Shown here: piece after piece, positions 8,313 through 16,367 of the stretch
Layout of the letters: each line of letters starts with the position of its first letter
Numbering within the stretch: the stretch's first letter is position 1
Program-made: the position numbers and the translations under genes
Notes under the pieces: model-generated
Databases searched by the model: none
What the model was told of the DNA's origin: nothing
The model's input: the letters and a program-made list of their open reading frames with translations, nothing else
From: JARROD01 sp037384225
Lineage (GTDB): Bacteria > Pseudomonadota > Gammaproteobacteria > Pseudomonadales > Cellvibrionaceae
Reading direction: 5' to 3'
DNA length: 29,265 nucleotides
Assembly: GCA_037384225.1 (NCBI GenBank)
Contig: JARROD010000050.1
Coordinates: forward strand, 1-29,265

Positions 8313-10648
8313 ATGTTCTTAAACCATCGAAAAACGGGGCTTTCAATCCACTCACACTGACCTCTTAGTTGCGGTTCACTGCCGCTAATAAAGGGAAGCC
8401 ATTCAGCGCCTCGGCAGTTTTCTCCGCTGAGCAGTCCAGTGGTACCATCAACCCATTGATAAGATACCTGTGGAGGTTGCTCAAAAACCAGTGAACGAGT
8501 CGCTAACCCCGCATATATATCTGTCCAGACATTGAGCGCACCGGTGCTGCCGGTCAAGGGGGTCTGACCATTGTCATCCCGGCCCAGCCAGACCACTGTT
8601 AAATGGTCGCCACTAAAGCCGGCAAACCAGCTGTCGCGCTGATTATCACTGGTTCCGGTCTTACCGGCCAGAGCCAGCTCTTGCGGTATCCGGCGGTAGG
8701 CCGCACGACCAGTACCCTTGCGCATTACCGATTGCATGGCGTACTGCAACAAATGAATGGTATTGTCAGAGAAACGCTGTTCCACATTCAAGGGGTAACG
8801 TTTAAGCTGATGCCCGTCGGCGGCCAGTACCGCACGGATCGCCCGTAGCGGGCTATACACACCTTCAGCGGCAATGGTGTGGTACATTAACGCGACATCC
8901 ACCGGCGACAGTTCAACCGCCCCCAGAAATACCGAAGGCACCGCGGAAATATCCTTTTCCGCGCCCAGTTTGTGCACTGTCTTCAGCACATTTTCCACTC
9001 CCAGTTGCATACCCAGGCGCGCCGCCGACTGATTGTAGGAGAAGGTCAACGCATTGTTCAAAAGCACTTCACCGTGACTTTTGAGCGAAAAGTTACGCGG
9101 TTGCCAGAGACTACCATCGGGGCCCACGACACTCACTGGGTCATCACTGATTTTGGTCACCAAGGTATATTGTCCAGGATCCTGCAAGGCGGTCAGGTAG
9201 ATCGCCGGTTTGATCAGTGACCCTATCGGTCGTTGCGCATCCAAGGCTCGGTTAAAGCCGGCAAACTGCGGCTCCCGCCCACCGACAGCGGCCAATACCT
9301 CACCGTCCCCTACCGATGTCATTACCACTGCCCCCTGCAATGATTCAGCCTCCATGGAATAGCCGTTTTCCAGTGCTGCAACCCGCTTGCTCAGAGCCTG
9401 CTCGGCACGGTGCTGCGCCGAAGGCGACAGAGTAGTAAATATCCGCAGCCCTTCGCTGCGCAGATCTTCCTCGCGATAATCCTGACGCAACTGGCGTTTT
9501 ACCAAATCAATAAAGCTTGGGAAGGCGTGCAGTTTGCGCTGATTCGGCTTCACCACCCCCAAGGGGTCAGTGGCAGCAAGGGTATTTTGCCGTGCCGAAA
9601 TTAACTCGTTGTCAACCATGAGTTTCAACACCAGGTCGCGCCGTTTCTTCGCTCTTTGCGGGTAGCGCCAGGGGTTATAATAGGAAGCGCCCTTGACCAG
9701 CCCCACCATCAGCGCCAGCTGAGAGAGTTTCAAATCTTGTAACGGCCGCCCGAAATAGTGTTGTGCCGCCAAGGCAAATCCGTGAATGGCCCTGGGACCA
9801 CTTTGTCCCAGGTAAACTTCGTTGAGGTAAGTCTCCAGTATTTCGGCCTTGCTATAGTGCAACTCCAGCAACACCGACATAATGGCTTCCAGCACTTTGC
9901 GGGAAAAGCTCCTACTTTGGCTCAAATAAAAGTTCTTCACCAGTTGCTGCGTCAGGGTGCTGCCGCCTTGCACGATTTTATGCGCCCGCATATTGGCCCA
10001 GGCCGCGCGTAGCACGGCTTTTACAGATACACCGGGGTGGTGGAGAAAATCCTTGTCTTCAACCGCGATCAGTGCCTCGCCGAGCAGGGGTGGGACATCT
10101 TGGAGACGCACCAGTTGGCGATCTTCCATATGAACGGGATAGATGCCGCCGATCTGCTGCGGGTCCAGACGCACTACAGCGATCGCTTTACCGCGCTGAT
10201 CGGTGAGCGCGGCGACAGTATTGTGACTGATACTCAGCGTTATTTTGCGCGCGGGCTCGCGCTTGTCCCAAAATTGAAACCCCCTTGTGTATATCCGATA
10301 CCGGCTTCCATAATTGACAACATCCCCGGGCTGGCGCAGGGACGAGGTAAACTGGTATTCAAGGCTGCGCAGCTCGAACTCCAGATCCTGCCCTGTCAGC
10401 GGTAGCCCCACATACAGCTCCAACGGACGAGCGTATACCCGAGCCGGCAATGCCCACTTTTTACCCTCGAATTTATCTCTGACAATATAGTCGACATAGA
10501 CAACCCCAATAATCGAGACGAACGCTACTAGCGCCAGAAGTTTCCAGTACCACTTGCGACCTGATAACAACAGTATTTGCTTCCAGCGGAGTTGCTTCCT
10601 TGCGCCTCGCGTCCGGCGCCGGGAACCACCTCTCTTTCTTCGAGCCAT
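8303..10648 (-). CDS. mrcB: Penicillin-binding protein 1B (bifunctional peptidoglycan synthase)
   Basis: Class A PBP of 781 residues, an inner-membrane enzyme that polymerises and cross-links peptidoglycan. Order of parts: basic cytoplasmic tail (1-32), membrane helix (about 33-53), UB2H-like region (about 65-150), GT51 transglycosylase with EDKDF (197-201) and GGSTLTQQ (228-235), then transpeptidase. The transpeptidase has the SxxK motif SLIK (Ser477, Lys480), SYN (537-539) and KTGT (663-666). All catalytic motifs are intact and length is normal. The downstream lpoP-like gene overlaps it, so activator and enzyme are probably made together. A divergent kinase gene lies 243 bp upstream. Confidence 0.97.
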   Translation of the reverse strand: MARRKRGGSRRRTRGARKQLRWKQILLLSGRKWYWKLLALVAFVSIIGVVYVDYIVRDKFEGKKWALPARVYARPLELYVGLPLTGQDLEFELRSLEYQFTSSLRQPGDVVNYGSRYRIYTRGFQFWDKREPARKITLSISHNTVAALTDQRGKAIAVVRLDPQQIGGIYPVHMEDRQLVRLQDVPPLLGEALIAVEDKDFLHHPGVSVKAVLRAAWANMRAHKIVQGGSTLTQQLVKNFYLSQSRSFSRKVLEAIMSVLLELHYSKAEILETYLNEVYLGQSGPRAIHGFALAAQHYFGRPLQDLKLSQLALMVGLVKGASYYNPWRYPQRAKKRRDLVLKLMVDNELISARQNTLAATDPLGVVKPNQRKLHAFPSFIDLVKRQLRQDYREEDLRSEGLRIFTTLSPSAQHRAEQALSKRVAALENGYSMEAESLQGAVVMTSVGDGEVLAAVGGREPQFAGFNRALDAQRPIGSLIKPAIYLTALQDPGQYTLVTKISDDPVSVVGPDGSLWQPRNFSLKSHGEVLLNNALTFSYNQSAARLGMQLGVENVLKTVHKLGAEKDISAVPSVFLGAVELSPVDVALMYHTIAAEGVYSPLRAIRAVLAADGHQLKRYPLNVEQRFSDNTIHLLQYAMQSVMRKGTGRAAYRRIPQELALAGKTGTSDNQRDSWFAGFSGDHLTVVWLGRDDNGQTPLTGSTGALNVWTDIYAGLATRSLVFEQPPQVSYQWVDGTTGLLSGENCRGAEWLPFISGSEPQLRGQCEWIESPVFRWFKNIWN

Positions 10649-10747
10649 AAATTAAAACCAGTTTCCCCTGAATCTGCCATAGGCATTGTACAGGATCCCC
10701 AGCCTTTGAAGCAGTTCCAATTGTGCTGCAAAACACGTTGTTTATCG

Positions 10748-10762
10748 GCGCCAAGTTGGCGC
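10748..10762. promoter_or_regulatory. Perfect inverted repeat in the mrcB/kinase divergent spacer
   Basis: GCGCCAAGTTGGCGC is a 7-bp perfect dyad around one base. It sits in the 243-bp spacer between divergent mrcB and the PfkB-family gene. It could be an operator or a short hairpin; I know no regulator for it. The rest of this spacer shows nothing else I can support. Confidence 0.3.
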
Positions 10763-10891
10763 AAAAATCATCAATTAGCCCGCGCTCGCGCTACGCTTTC
10801 CACAAACGCCCTAATCGTGCCCTTTATCAGCACCGGCTTATTCATCATAATACCCACCGAGACCAAAACTCCTACTCACGGGAAATCACAT

Positions 10892-11902
10892 ATGAATCAA
10901 TATCATATTTACGGAATAGGCGCCGCGCTTGTGGATACTGAAGTGGAAGTCAGTGACGAGGATCTCGCGGACCTCGCGATTGAGAAGGGGGTAATGACAC
11001 TGGTGGAGGAACAGCGCCAGCACCAGTTATCGGACTATTTATCCGATCACCTGGTCGCTTCCAAGCGCGCCAGCGGCGGTTCCGGCGCTAACACCATTAT
11101 TGCCGCCAGCTATTTCGGTGCTAATACCTTTTATTCCTGCAAGGTCGCCAACGATGAAAACGGGGAGTTTTATCTGAACGATCTGCGTAGGGCACAGGTA
11201 GACTACCCCCACAATTATCACAAAAACGGCGCAGAGCCAGGTATTACAGGCAAATGCCTAGTGCTGATCACTCCGGATGCAGAAAGGACCATGAACACCT
11301 TTCTCGGTATCAGTGAAACTATTTCTATCCGCGAACTGCACGAAGACGCCATTGCCAACTCCCAGTACGCTTATATCGAAGGTTATCTGGTCAGTTCCGA
11401 GAGCGGTCGCGCTGCGGCGATTAAACTGCGCGAAGTGGCGCAGCAGAACCGGGCAAAAATCGCCCTGAGCCTGTCCGACCCCGCCATGGTGAAATTTTTT
11501 CAGGCGGGTCTCAAAGAAATGATTGGCCCGGGTGTCGACCTGCTATTTTGTAATCAGGCCGAGGCCCTGGGTTTTACCGGCACCGACACCATCGACGCAG
11601 CAGCTGCGGCTCTACAACAATATACAAAAACATTTGCCATCACCCGGGGGGCAGAAGGCTCGTTGGTATTTAATGGAGAAAAACTGATCAATGTCCCGCC
11701 TCATACCGTCAACGCGGTGGACACTAACGGAGCCGGGGATATGTATGCCGGTGCGTTTCTCTACGCCCTGACCCAAGGTTACGATTTCGCGCAGGCAGGC
11801 AGACTCGCCAGCCTTGCCTCCGCAACTGTAGTTTCACAATTTGGCCCCCGCTTACGAGCAGAGCAACACGCCGAAATTCTCCGGCAGGTTTTCCCTAGCT
11901 GA
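10892..11902 (+). CDS. PfkB-family kinase, adenosine-kinase-like
   Basis: Ribokinase/PfkB-fold sugar or nucleoside kinase of 336 residues. The ATG at 10892 is chosen because the family N-terminus begins here (YHIYGIGAALVDTEVEV) and GGGAA lies about 8 bp upstream; an open frame further upstream is not protein-like. Visible motifs: SGGSGANTI near residue 56 (PfkB signature 1) and the ATP/anion-hole signature DTNGAGDMYAGAF near 277-289 with catalytic Asp283. This subgroup is widely annotated as adenosine kinase in pseudomonads, but the exact substrate cannot be read from sequence. Its 3' end overlaps the convergent GGDEF/EAL gene by 8 bp. Confidence 0.85.
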   Translation: MNQYHIYGIGAALVDTEVEVSDEDLADLAIEKGVMTLVEEQRQHQLSDYLSDHLVASKRASGGSGANTIIAASYFGANTFYSCKVANDENGEFYLNDLRRAQVDYPHNYHKNGAEPGITGKCLVLITPDAERTMNTFLGISETISIRELHEDAIANSQYAYIEGYLVSSESGRAAAIKLREVAQQNRAKIALSLSDPAMVKFFQAGLKEMIGPGVDLLFCNQAEALGFTGTDTIDAAAAALQQYTKTFAITRGAEGSLVFNGEKLINVPPHTVNAVDTNGAGDMYAGAFLYALTQGYDFAQAGRLASLASATVVSQFGPRLRAEQHAEILRQVFPS

Positions 11903-14060
11903 CCTTTTTCCCTACGACCTTTTGACCCATAGCGATTTCAATCGGTCGTTCAATACCGTACCCCTGGGCATAATCCACACCGATTTTGCGCAGGGGTTCA
12001 AGCAGCGCAATGTTCTCCACGTATTCGGCAACCGTTTTTATCCCCATAACATGGGCCAGGTGATTGATGGTACTGACCATGGCAAAGCTGGTCGAATCCA
12101 CCTCCAGCCCCTTTACAAAAGACCCGTCTATTTTAAGAAAATGCACTGGAAAATCCTTTAAATAGGCAAATGAGGAGAGTCCACTCCCGAAGTCGTCCAG
12201 ATAAAATTTGCACCCCTTTTCGCCAAATAACTCCATAAATTCAACCGCTTTTTCCAGGTTGCTGACAGCGGCTGTTTCGGTAATTTCGAAGTGCAGCAGC
12301 CGCGGTGGAACCCCGCTTTCGGCCAATTCTGACCAAACAAACTCGCAAAACCCTTCGTCGCCCAGACTCGCTCCCGACAAATTTACCGCATAACTCTCTT
12401 CGGGCAGTGCATTTTCCTGACGTTGGCGCAGATACCCCAGCAAGTTTTTCAGTACCCAGCGATCCACCTCATCCATCAACCCGTAGCGTTCCGCCGCCGG
12501 AATAAATTCTGCCGGTGAAATCAATTTTCCTTCCGAACTGCTCAATCGTACCAACACTTCAAAATGGGGAAGACTGTCAGAATCCACGACAGTGGCCTGC
12601 AATGAATTGAGTGCGGTGATGGGCTTTACGGCCTGCCGATATAATACCAGGCGGTTATCTGTCAGCGCCTCGTTAATTTTAACCACCCAGTTCATTTCAC
12701 TGCGGCGTCGAACCATAGCGCTGTCATTGTGATAAAGATGAAGTCGATTGCGCCCCGCCTCTTTGGCGGCACAGCAGGAGGCATGGGCCGCCGATAGCGC
12801 CTGCGCTTCCGATTCAATGGTTTTATCCAGCATCAGTGCACCAACACTAACCCCAACTTTGAAACACTGATCATTCCAATGAAAACGAAATCCCTGCATT
12901 TCGCGCAGCAGTATGTCTGCCACTCGCTGGGTACCGGCCAGTGTACAATTGCGCAACAGAATACCAAACTCATCGCTACCCAGTCTCGCCAGTAAATCCT
13001 GGCTACGCATTTTCTTGCCATACAGCTCTGCCAGTTGCCGCAGCAACTCATCACCTGCGGTATACCCACAAGTATCGTTGATCAATTTAAACTGAAACAG
13101 ATCGACATAAATCAGCCCGTGGCACACTTTCCCCAGCTGCGCCGCAGCCACCGCTTTTGACAATTCCGCCTCGAAATAATGGCGATTAGGCAATTGTGTC
13201 AACAGGTCGTGATTGGCCTGCCAGTTCAAATGCGAAGAAGCCCTTGAGGCCTCATTAATGGAACGAATGACCAAGACACAACCGCTGAGCTGGTTTTGGC
13301 CGTTGCGTATCGGTGTGGCCTGGATCGAGACAGCGACGGCATCCTGCTGCTCAGAGGTGTGCAATTGCACATTCGCTTCAACCTGAATCCCCCTGCCGCG
13401 CCGCAATACCTCTTCCACCAATGATGGCAAGGGTAGCTGGGACTGCTCGTCAATCAGCGTCATCACCTCATCGACTGGCACCCCCCGGCCAGCGTGCAAT
13501 GATAGTCCCAGTAACTGTCTGGCAACCGGGTTCAGTGATTCAATTTCGCCCAGGGTGTTAGTGGTGATAACACCGTCGGCAATATTTTGCAATGCGGCCT
13601 GATTGATTTCACGCAGGTGTAGTAAATCTTCTCTATAGGCATTTGCCGGTGAAATATCGCGCAACAGCAACTGGCAACAACTGTTATCGATCACTCTGGC
13701 TGCAACCAACAACAGGTTTAATTCCCGTCCGTTAGTACCGATCGCCCGCAAACTACCACCGCAGCTTATAGAGGTTTTCCTCAATAGATCACTATTTGCA
13801 CCGCAAAGCTCCCGGTCAGTTAAAAGTGGAAAGATCTGACGTAGCGGTTTGCCCTCATACTCACTAAAGGAAAGGCCGAATAGACTCTGCGCCGAGAGAT
13901 TGAGAAAGTGAATCCGCCCCAAGAGATCAAAAGTCACCACAGCATCGCTGATAAATTCAACAAAATCGTCAAAAACACCGGACCCTCGACTCCCCCTTGA
14001 TGATGGGGGAGTCTCACACACAGAGTTCAACGTTGACTGACTTGACGGTGACTCCTTCAC
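11895..14060 (-). CDS. PAS-PAS-GGDEF-EAL c-di-GMP signalling protein (probable phosphodiesterase)
   Basis: Cytoplasmic protein of 721 residues. Two PAS-type sensor domains (about 28-140 and 150-268) precede a GGDEF domain (about 275-440) and an EAL domain (about 455-710). The GGDEF signature is GSDEF (361-365), with an intact RxxD inhibitory site RSQD (352-355) at the standard five-residue spacing. In the EAL domain the name-giving motif is EVL (501-503). The other metal/catalytic residues are present: Asn560, Glu592, the DDFG loop (Asp622, Asp623), Lys643 and Glu679. Hydrolysis of c-di-GMP is therefore likely, with the GGDEF domain regulatory or weakly active. The start is a GTG without a strong ribosome binding site. 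No membrane segment is seen. Confidence 0.9.
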   Translation of the reverse strand: MKESPSSQSTLNSVCETPPSSRGSRGSGVFDDFVEFISDAVVTFDLLGRIHFLNLSAQSLFGLSFSEYEGKPLRQIFPLLTDRELCGANSDLLRKTSISCGGSLRAIGTNGRELNLLLVAARVIDNSCCQLLLRDISPANAYREDLLHLREINQAALQNIADGVITTNTLGEIESLNPVARQLLGLSLHAGRGVPVDEVMTLIDEQSQLPLPSLVEEVLRRGRGIQVEANVQLHTSEQQDAVAVSIQATPIRNGQNQLSGCVLVIRSINEASRASSHLNWQANHDLLTQLPNRHYFEAELSKAVAAAQLGKVCHGLIYVDLFQFKLINDTCGYTAGDELLRQLAELYGKKMRSQDLLARLGSDEFGILLRNCTLAGTQRVADILLREMQGFRFHWNDQCFKVGVSVGALMLDKTIESEAQALSAAHASCCAAKEAGRNRLHLYHNDSAMVRRRSEMNWVVKINEALTDNRLVLYRQAVKPITALNSLQATVVDSDSLPHFEVLVRLSSSEGKLISPAEFIPAAERYGLMDEVDRWVLKNLLGYLRQRQENALPEESYAVNLSGASLGDEGFCEFVWSELAESGVPPRLLHFEITETAAVSNLEKAVEFMELFGEKGCKFYLDDFGSGLSSFAYLKDFPVHFLKIDGSFVKGLEVDSTSFAMVSTINHLAHVMGIKTVAEYVENIALLEPLRKIGVDYAQGYGIERPIEIAMGQKVVGKKVS

Positions 14061-14319
14061 GATACGTTACAAACCACCCAAATGACGTGAAATATTTTTA
14101 TTAAATAATAAGAGCAGTCAATCATAGTTTGGAATCTACTTCAAACGAAAAGTGTGCCTTAGCAGACGACTGAATAATAAATAAACCTGATTACGCTTAA
14201 GAAGAAGTCGGCAGATCTAATGAATTCTTGACTATTCCTAAGGTTAGCCCTGCCCATTACTCACAAGTCACTGCAGGGATTTGCGAGTAATGGGCAAGGC
14301 TAGCTGCACAAGTTTACCG
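14061..14319. other. AT-rich gene-free stretch beside the polB remnant
   Basis: About 260 bp of AT-rich sequence upstream of the GGDEF/EAL gene, with no coding signal on either strand. Its only structured part is the 20-bp-arm hairpin at 14243-14304. It may hold the promoter of the leftward GGDEF/EAL gene and leftover sequence from the neighbouring decayed genes. Confidence 0.5.
14243..14304. repeat. Large imperfect inverted repeat
   Basis: Arms of 20 bp (14243-14262 and 14285-14304; GTTAGCCCTGCCCATTACTC against GAGTAATGGGCAAGGCTAGC) pair at 18 positions around a 22-nt loop. It lies 15 bp beyond the stop codon of the polB remnant, read on the minus strand. No T-run follows on the minus strand, so it may be either an old polB terminator or an independent palindromic element. 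No second copy was found in the window. Confidence 0.55.
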
Positions 14320-14640
14320 TCAAATCAAAGACTGCTGGAAATCAATTATCTGCATAAAAGACATACCGATAAAGTGCAGAATTGTGTCTGCCTCCGGCAC
14401 CAGATACTTATCTACATATAACTGGTAATCGAGTGGACTGACGATACCCCGATGCAAAAATTCAATCGGCTGCTGCGAGAATACCTTCATAATTGACTGA
14501 TTGATGAAACTTTTTCGCCAGCAGAATCCAGTCCGAACGCACATTTTCCAAACCTTTAAAAACCAGCTTCGGACTGCCTTCGGGCTCCATCAGATAACGT
14601 TTAGGCGGGCGGATATCGGCTTCCCAAACGGGAATATAGG
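14320..14640 (-). pseudogene. polB: Remnant of polB, C-terminal end of DNA polymerase II
   Basis: Two pieces of the family-B DNA polymerase II C-terminus lie in different frames on the minus strand. The upstream piece (about 14640-14505) reads PPKRYL, KLVFKGLENVRSDW and LAKKFHQ. The downstream piece (about 14475-14323) reads QPIEFLH, SPLDYQLYVDKYL, then ADTILHFIG and ends QQSLI at TGA 14320-14322. In E. coli Pol II the matching segments are KRYAGL, MVFKGLETVRTDW, LAQQFQ and RSPLDYEHYL, with over 100 residues between the two blocks. So an internal deletion with frame change, plus loss of everything upstream, has left about 320 bp of a 2.3-kb gene. I recalled the comparison from memory. Pol II is a damage-inducible polymerase and is dispensable. 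Confidence 0.75.
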
Positions 14641-14685
14641 GTGAGCTATGCTCCGGTTAGAAAAATCTGCGCGCGCCCCTAAAAA

Positions 14686-14732
14686 ACCGCTCTAAAAGAT
14701 CCTGAGCTCGAAAATTAATGCATCGATAGGGT
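14686..14732. repeat. Palindromic intergenic element, family 2, diverged half copy
   Basis: The segment ATCCTGAGCTCGAAAATTAA through ATGCATCGATAGGGT (14699-14732) matches 26571-26604 of the complete copy with only a few differences. The neighbouring ACCGCTCTAAAA (14686-14697) is the reverse complement of TTTTAGAGCGGT in the complete copy, so the stem half is inverted or rearranged. It sits exactly between the polB remnant and the broken end of the DUF2333 gene. Confidence 0.6.
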
Positions 14733-14750
14733 AAAGCTTTCTGACAGTGT

Positions 14751-15787
14751 TTAACCCTGTGCCAACAATTCGCGCAAATCGATAATCGCAGCGTTAGCGC
14801 GAGAAATATAAGAAGCCATTACCAATGAGTGATTAGCCAGAAAGCCAAACCCGCTGCCGTTGAGAATCATAGGGCTGTAGACGGTCTCCTGGGTTGCCTC
14901 CAGTTCGCGGATAATTTGGCGCAGGGCATTAGCGCCCAGGCCGTTCCCCGCGCCTCATAAAAAACGTCATCAATTTGCAACCATGGGGTTTTTTCCACCA
15001 ATTCAGCCGGTGCAACCGTAGATTGGCGGGCTCCACTTTCACCCACCAGATCGATATTGACACGGCGCTGTCCGACACTGGCGGTAAGGCGCTGGGAAAG
15101 GCTGCCGAGGCGGGTTTCAACCGTGCGCAGCCAATAGTTGAGATTATCGGCGCGGGCAAAGAACTGTGCGTTGTGCTGGTCGGCATCGACAATACGCCGC
15201 AGATACTTTTCCAGAAACTGGCCCCCTTCGCGATATTCATCTTCGGGCATAGGCATGACCCAGATATCCTGCTCGATGATAAAGCGCGATTCGGCTTTCG
15301 CCAGATCGGGGTCCTCGGTGGATTGGGATTGGGAGCGACTGAACGCCTCGCGCATGGCCTTGCTGAGGTCGCGAGCCTGGATCAAAACACCTTTTTCCCA
15401 GTTGGGTATATTGTCCAGCCACATGCCCGGAGGGGTTACATCGTTGGACAACAGCCCCCCGGGCTTCTCCAACAGGATATCGATAACACGGATCAACGCT
15501 GCCGTAGTCACCACACCGGTCACTCTTCTATCGGCGACAGCGGCATTTTTTACGCTGCTTTTACGGGCCACCAGGGTATCGGCATTGTCGCGCACGCTGA
15601 AAATATCGGATTCCGAACTCCAGTAGCCCCCCACAAACACAGCGACCAGCAGATAAACCCCCACCGCCAGCAAGACCAGCTTCATCCAGATACTGCCGGT
15701 TTTGATATCCGCATGTAAATCGACCAGCCAATCCCTGACAAAACGCATACAACCAACTCCCCATCCCTTTAAGCGTTTAAGTATCAT
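14751..15787 (-). pseudogene. DUF2333 family membrane protein, frameshifted by an internal deletion
   Basis: The first frame (15787 down to about 14935) encodes a DUF2333 protein: basic N-terminus, one membrane helix (about residues 35-55), soluble domain, then TPWLQIDDVFYEARGTAWAL. It then runs out of family sequence and stops at 14867. The family's conserved end continues in another frame (about 14934-14754): NALRQIIRELEATQE, YSPMILNGSGFGF, ANHSLVMASYISRA, ending at TAA 14751-14753. Family members normally have some 20 residues between WAL and the NALRQII-like block; these are missing, so a deletion of about 60 bp that is not a multiple of three explains both facts. AGGAC precedes the ATG. 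The family has no known function. Confidence 0.8.
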
Positions 15788-15840
15788 AGTTCGTCCTATT
15801 TAAATAGTCGTTCAACTCTGCTTAGGGCTGCCACTTTATC

Positions 15841-15881
15841 TTTATGGCCACTCTATGTTTATGGCCACTCTATGTTTATGG
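15841..15881. repeat. 17-bp tandem repeat over the end of the PCu(A)C gene
   Basis: TTTATGGCCACTCTATG occurs at 15841-15857 and again at 15858-15874, followed by a partial third unit TTTATGG (15875-15881). The third unit contains the gene's TAA stop (15876-15878 on the minus strand), so the array arose at the 3' end of the gene. Confidence 0.8.
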
Positions 15882-16367
15882 AGAGGTGACCTGGGCGACC
15901 AACGATAGTGCTCCACCGCCCGCAAATCTTAACACCAGTGGCAAGGTGTCCCCCACTTTCAATTCTCGTTTGAGCCCGAACAGCATAATATGGTAACCAC
16001 CGGGCTTGAATTCAAATTCGCTGTGCGCCGCAACCACGACCTGAGAGACTGGGCGCATCATCATTTTGCCACCCTTCAGATTATGACTGTGAATTTCAGC
16101 GCGCTCAGCCAGGCTTGAGCTGACGCCCACCAGTGTCCGGGCGCTCCCGCCGTTATTGTGTAAGGTCAAAAACGCAGCGGTGACCCTGACCCCAGGCGGC
16201 AATTCCCGCACATAGGCACCCTCCACATTTACATCGGGAACCGTATCTCGCTCTGGCTTGGACAGCTCTATTGCGCTCTGGGCCCAAACCGGGATCGGCA
16301 CCCAGGCAACCAACAACAATACTGCCACCAGCCATCGCTGCAACCGATAACCATTCCCATTACTCAC
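15876..16367 (-). CDS. PCu(A)C-type periplasmic copper chaperone
   Basis: Periplasmic protein of 163 residues that carries Cu(I), typically for cytochrome oxidase maturation. An N-terminal signal peptide (hydrophobic 12-24, cleavage likely after VWA at 27-29) is followed by one PCuAC domain. The copper motif fits the family spacing exactly: His93, then ten residues, Met104, then 21 residues, His126, one residue, Met128. The GTG start directly abuts the stop codon of the upstream lapD frame, with GGAGA about 8 bp before it, so it was translated from the same message as lapD. If lapD is broken, polar effects are possible. Confidence 0.88.
   Translation of the reverse strand: MSNGNGYRLQRWLVAVLLLVAWVPIPVWAQSAIELSKPERDTVPDVNVEGAYVRELPPGVRVTAAFLTLHNNGGSARTLVGVSSSLAERAEIHSHNLKGGKMMMRPVSQVVVAAHSEFEFKPGGYHIMLFGLKRELKVGDTLPLVLRFAGGGALSLVAQVTSP

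Noticed and set aside
10577..10891. N-terminal extension of the PfkB-family kinase
   Set aside because: The frame is open but the sequence is not protein-like, overlaps the start of mrcB, and family similarity and a ribosome binding site begin at 10892.
11895..14060. GGDEF/EAL protein as degenerate and inactive
   Set aside because: GSDEF and EVL are mild variants and the remaining EAL catalytic residues are present, so phosphodiesterase activity is plausible.
14975..15718. Long plus-strand frame opposite the DUF2333 gene
   Set aside because: Antisense shadow: the minus-strand frame has recognisable family sequence while this one has none.
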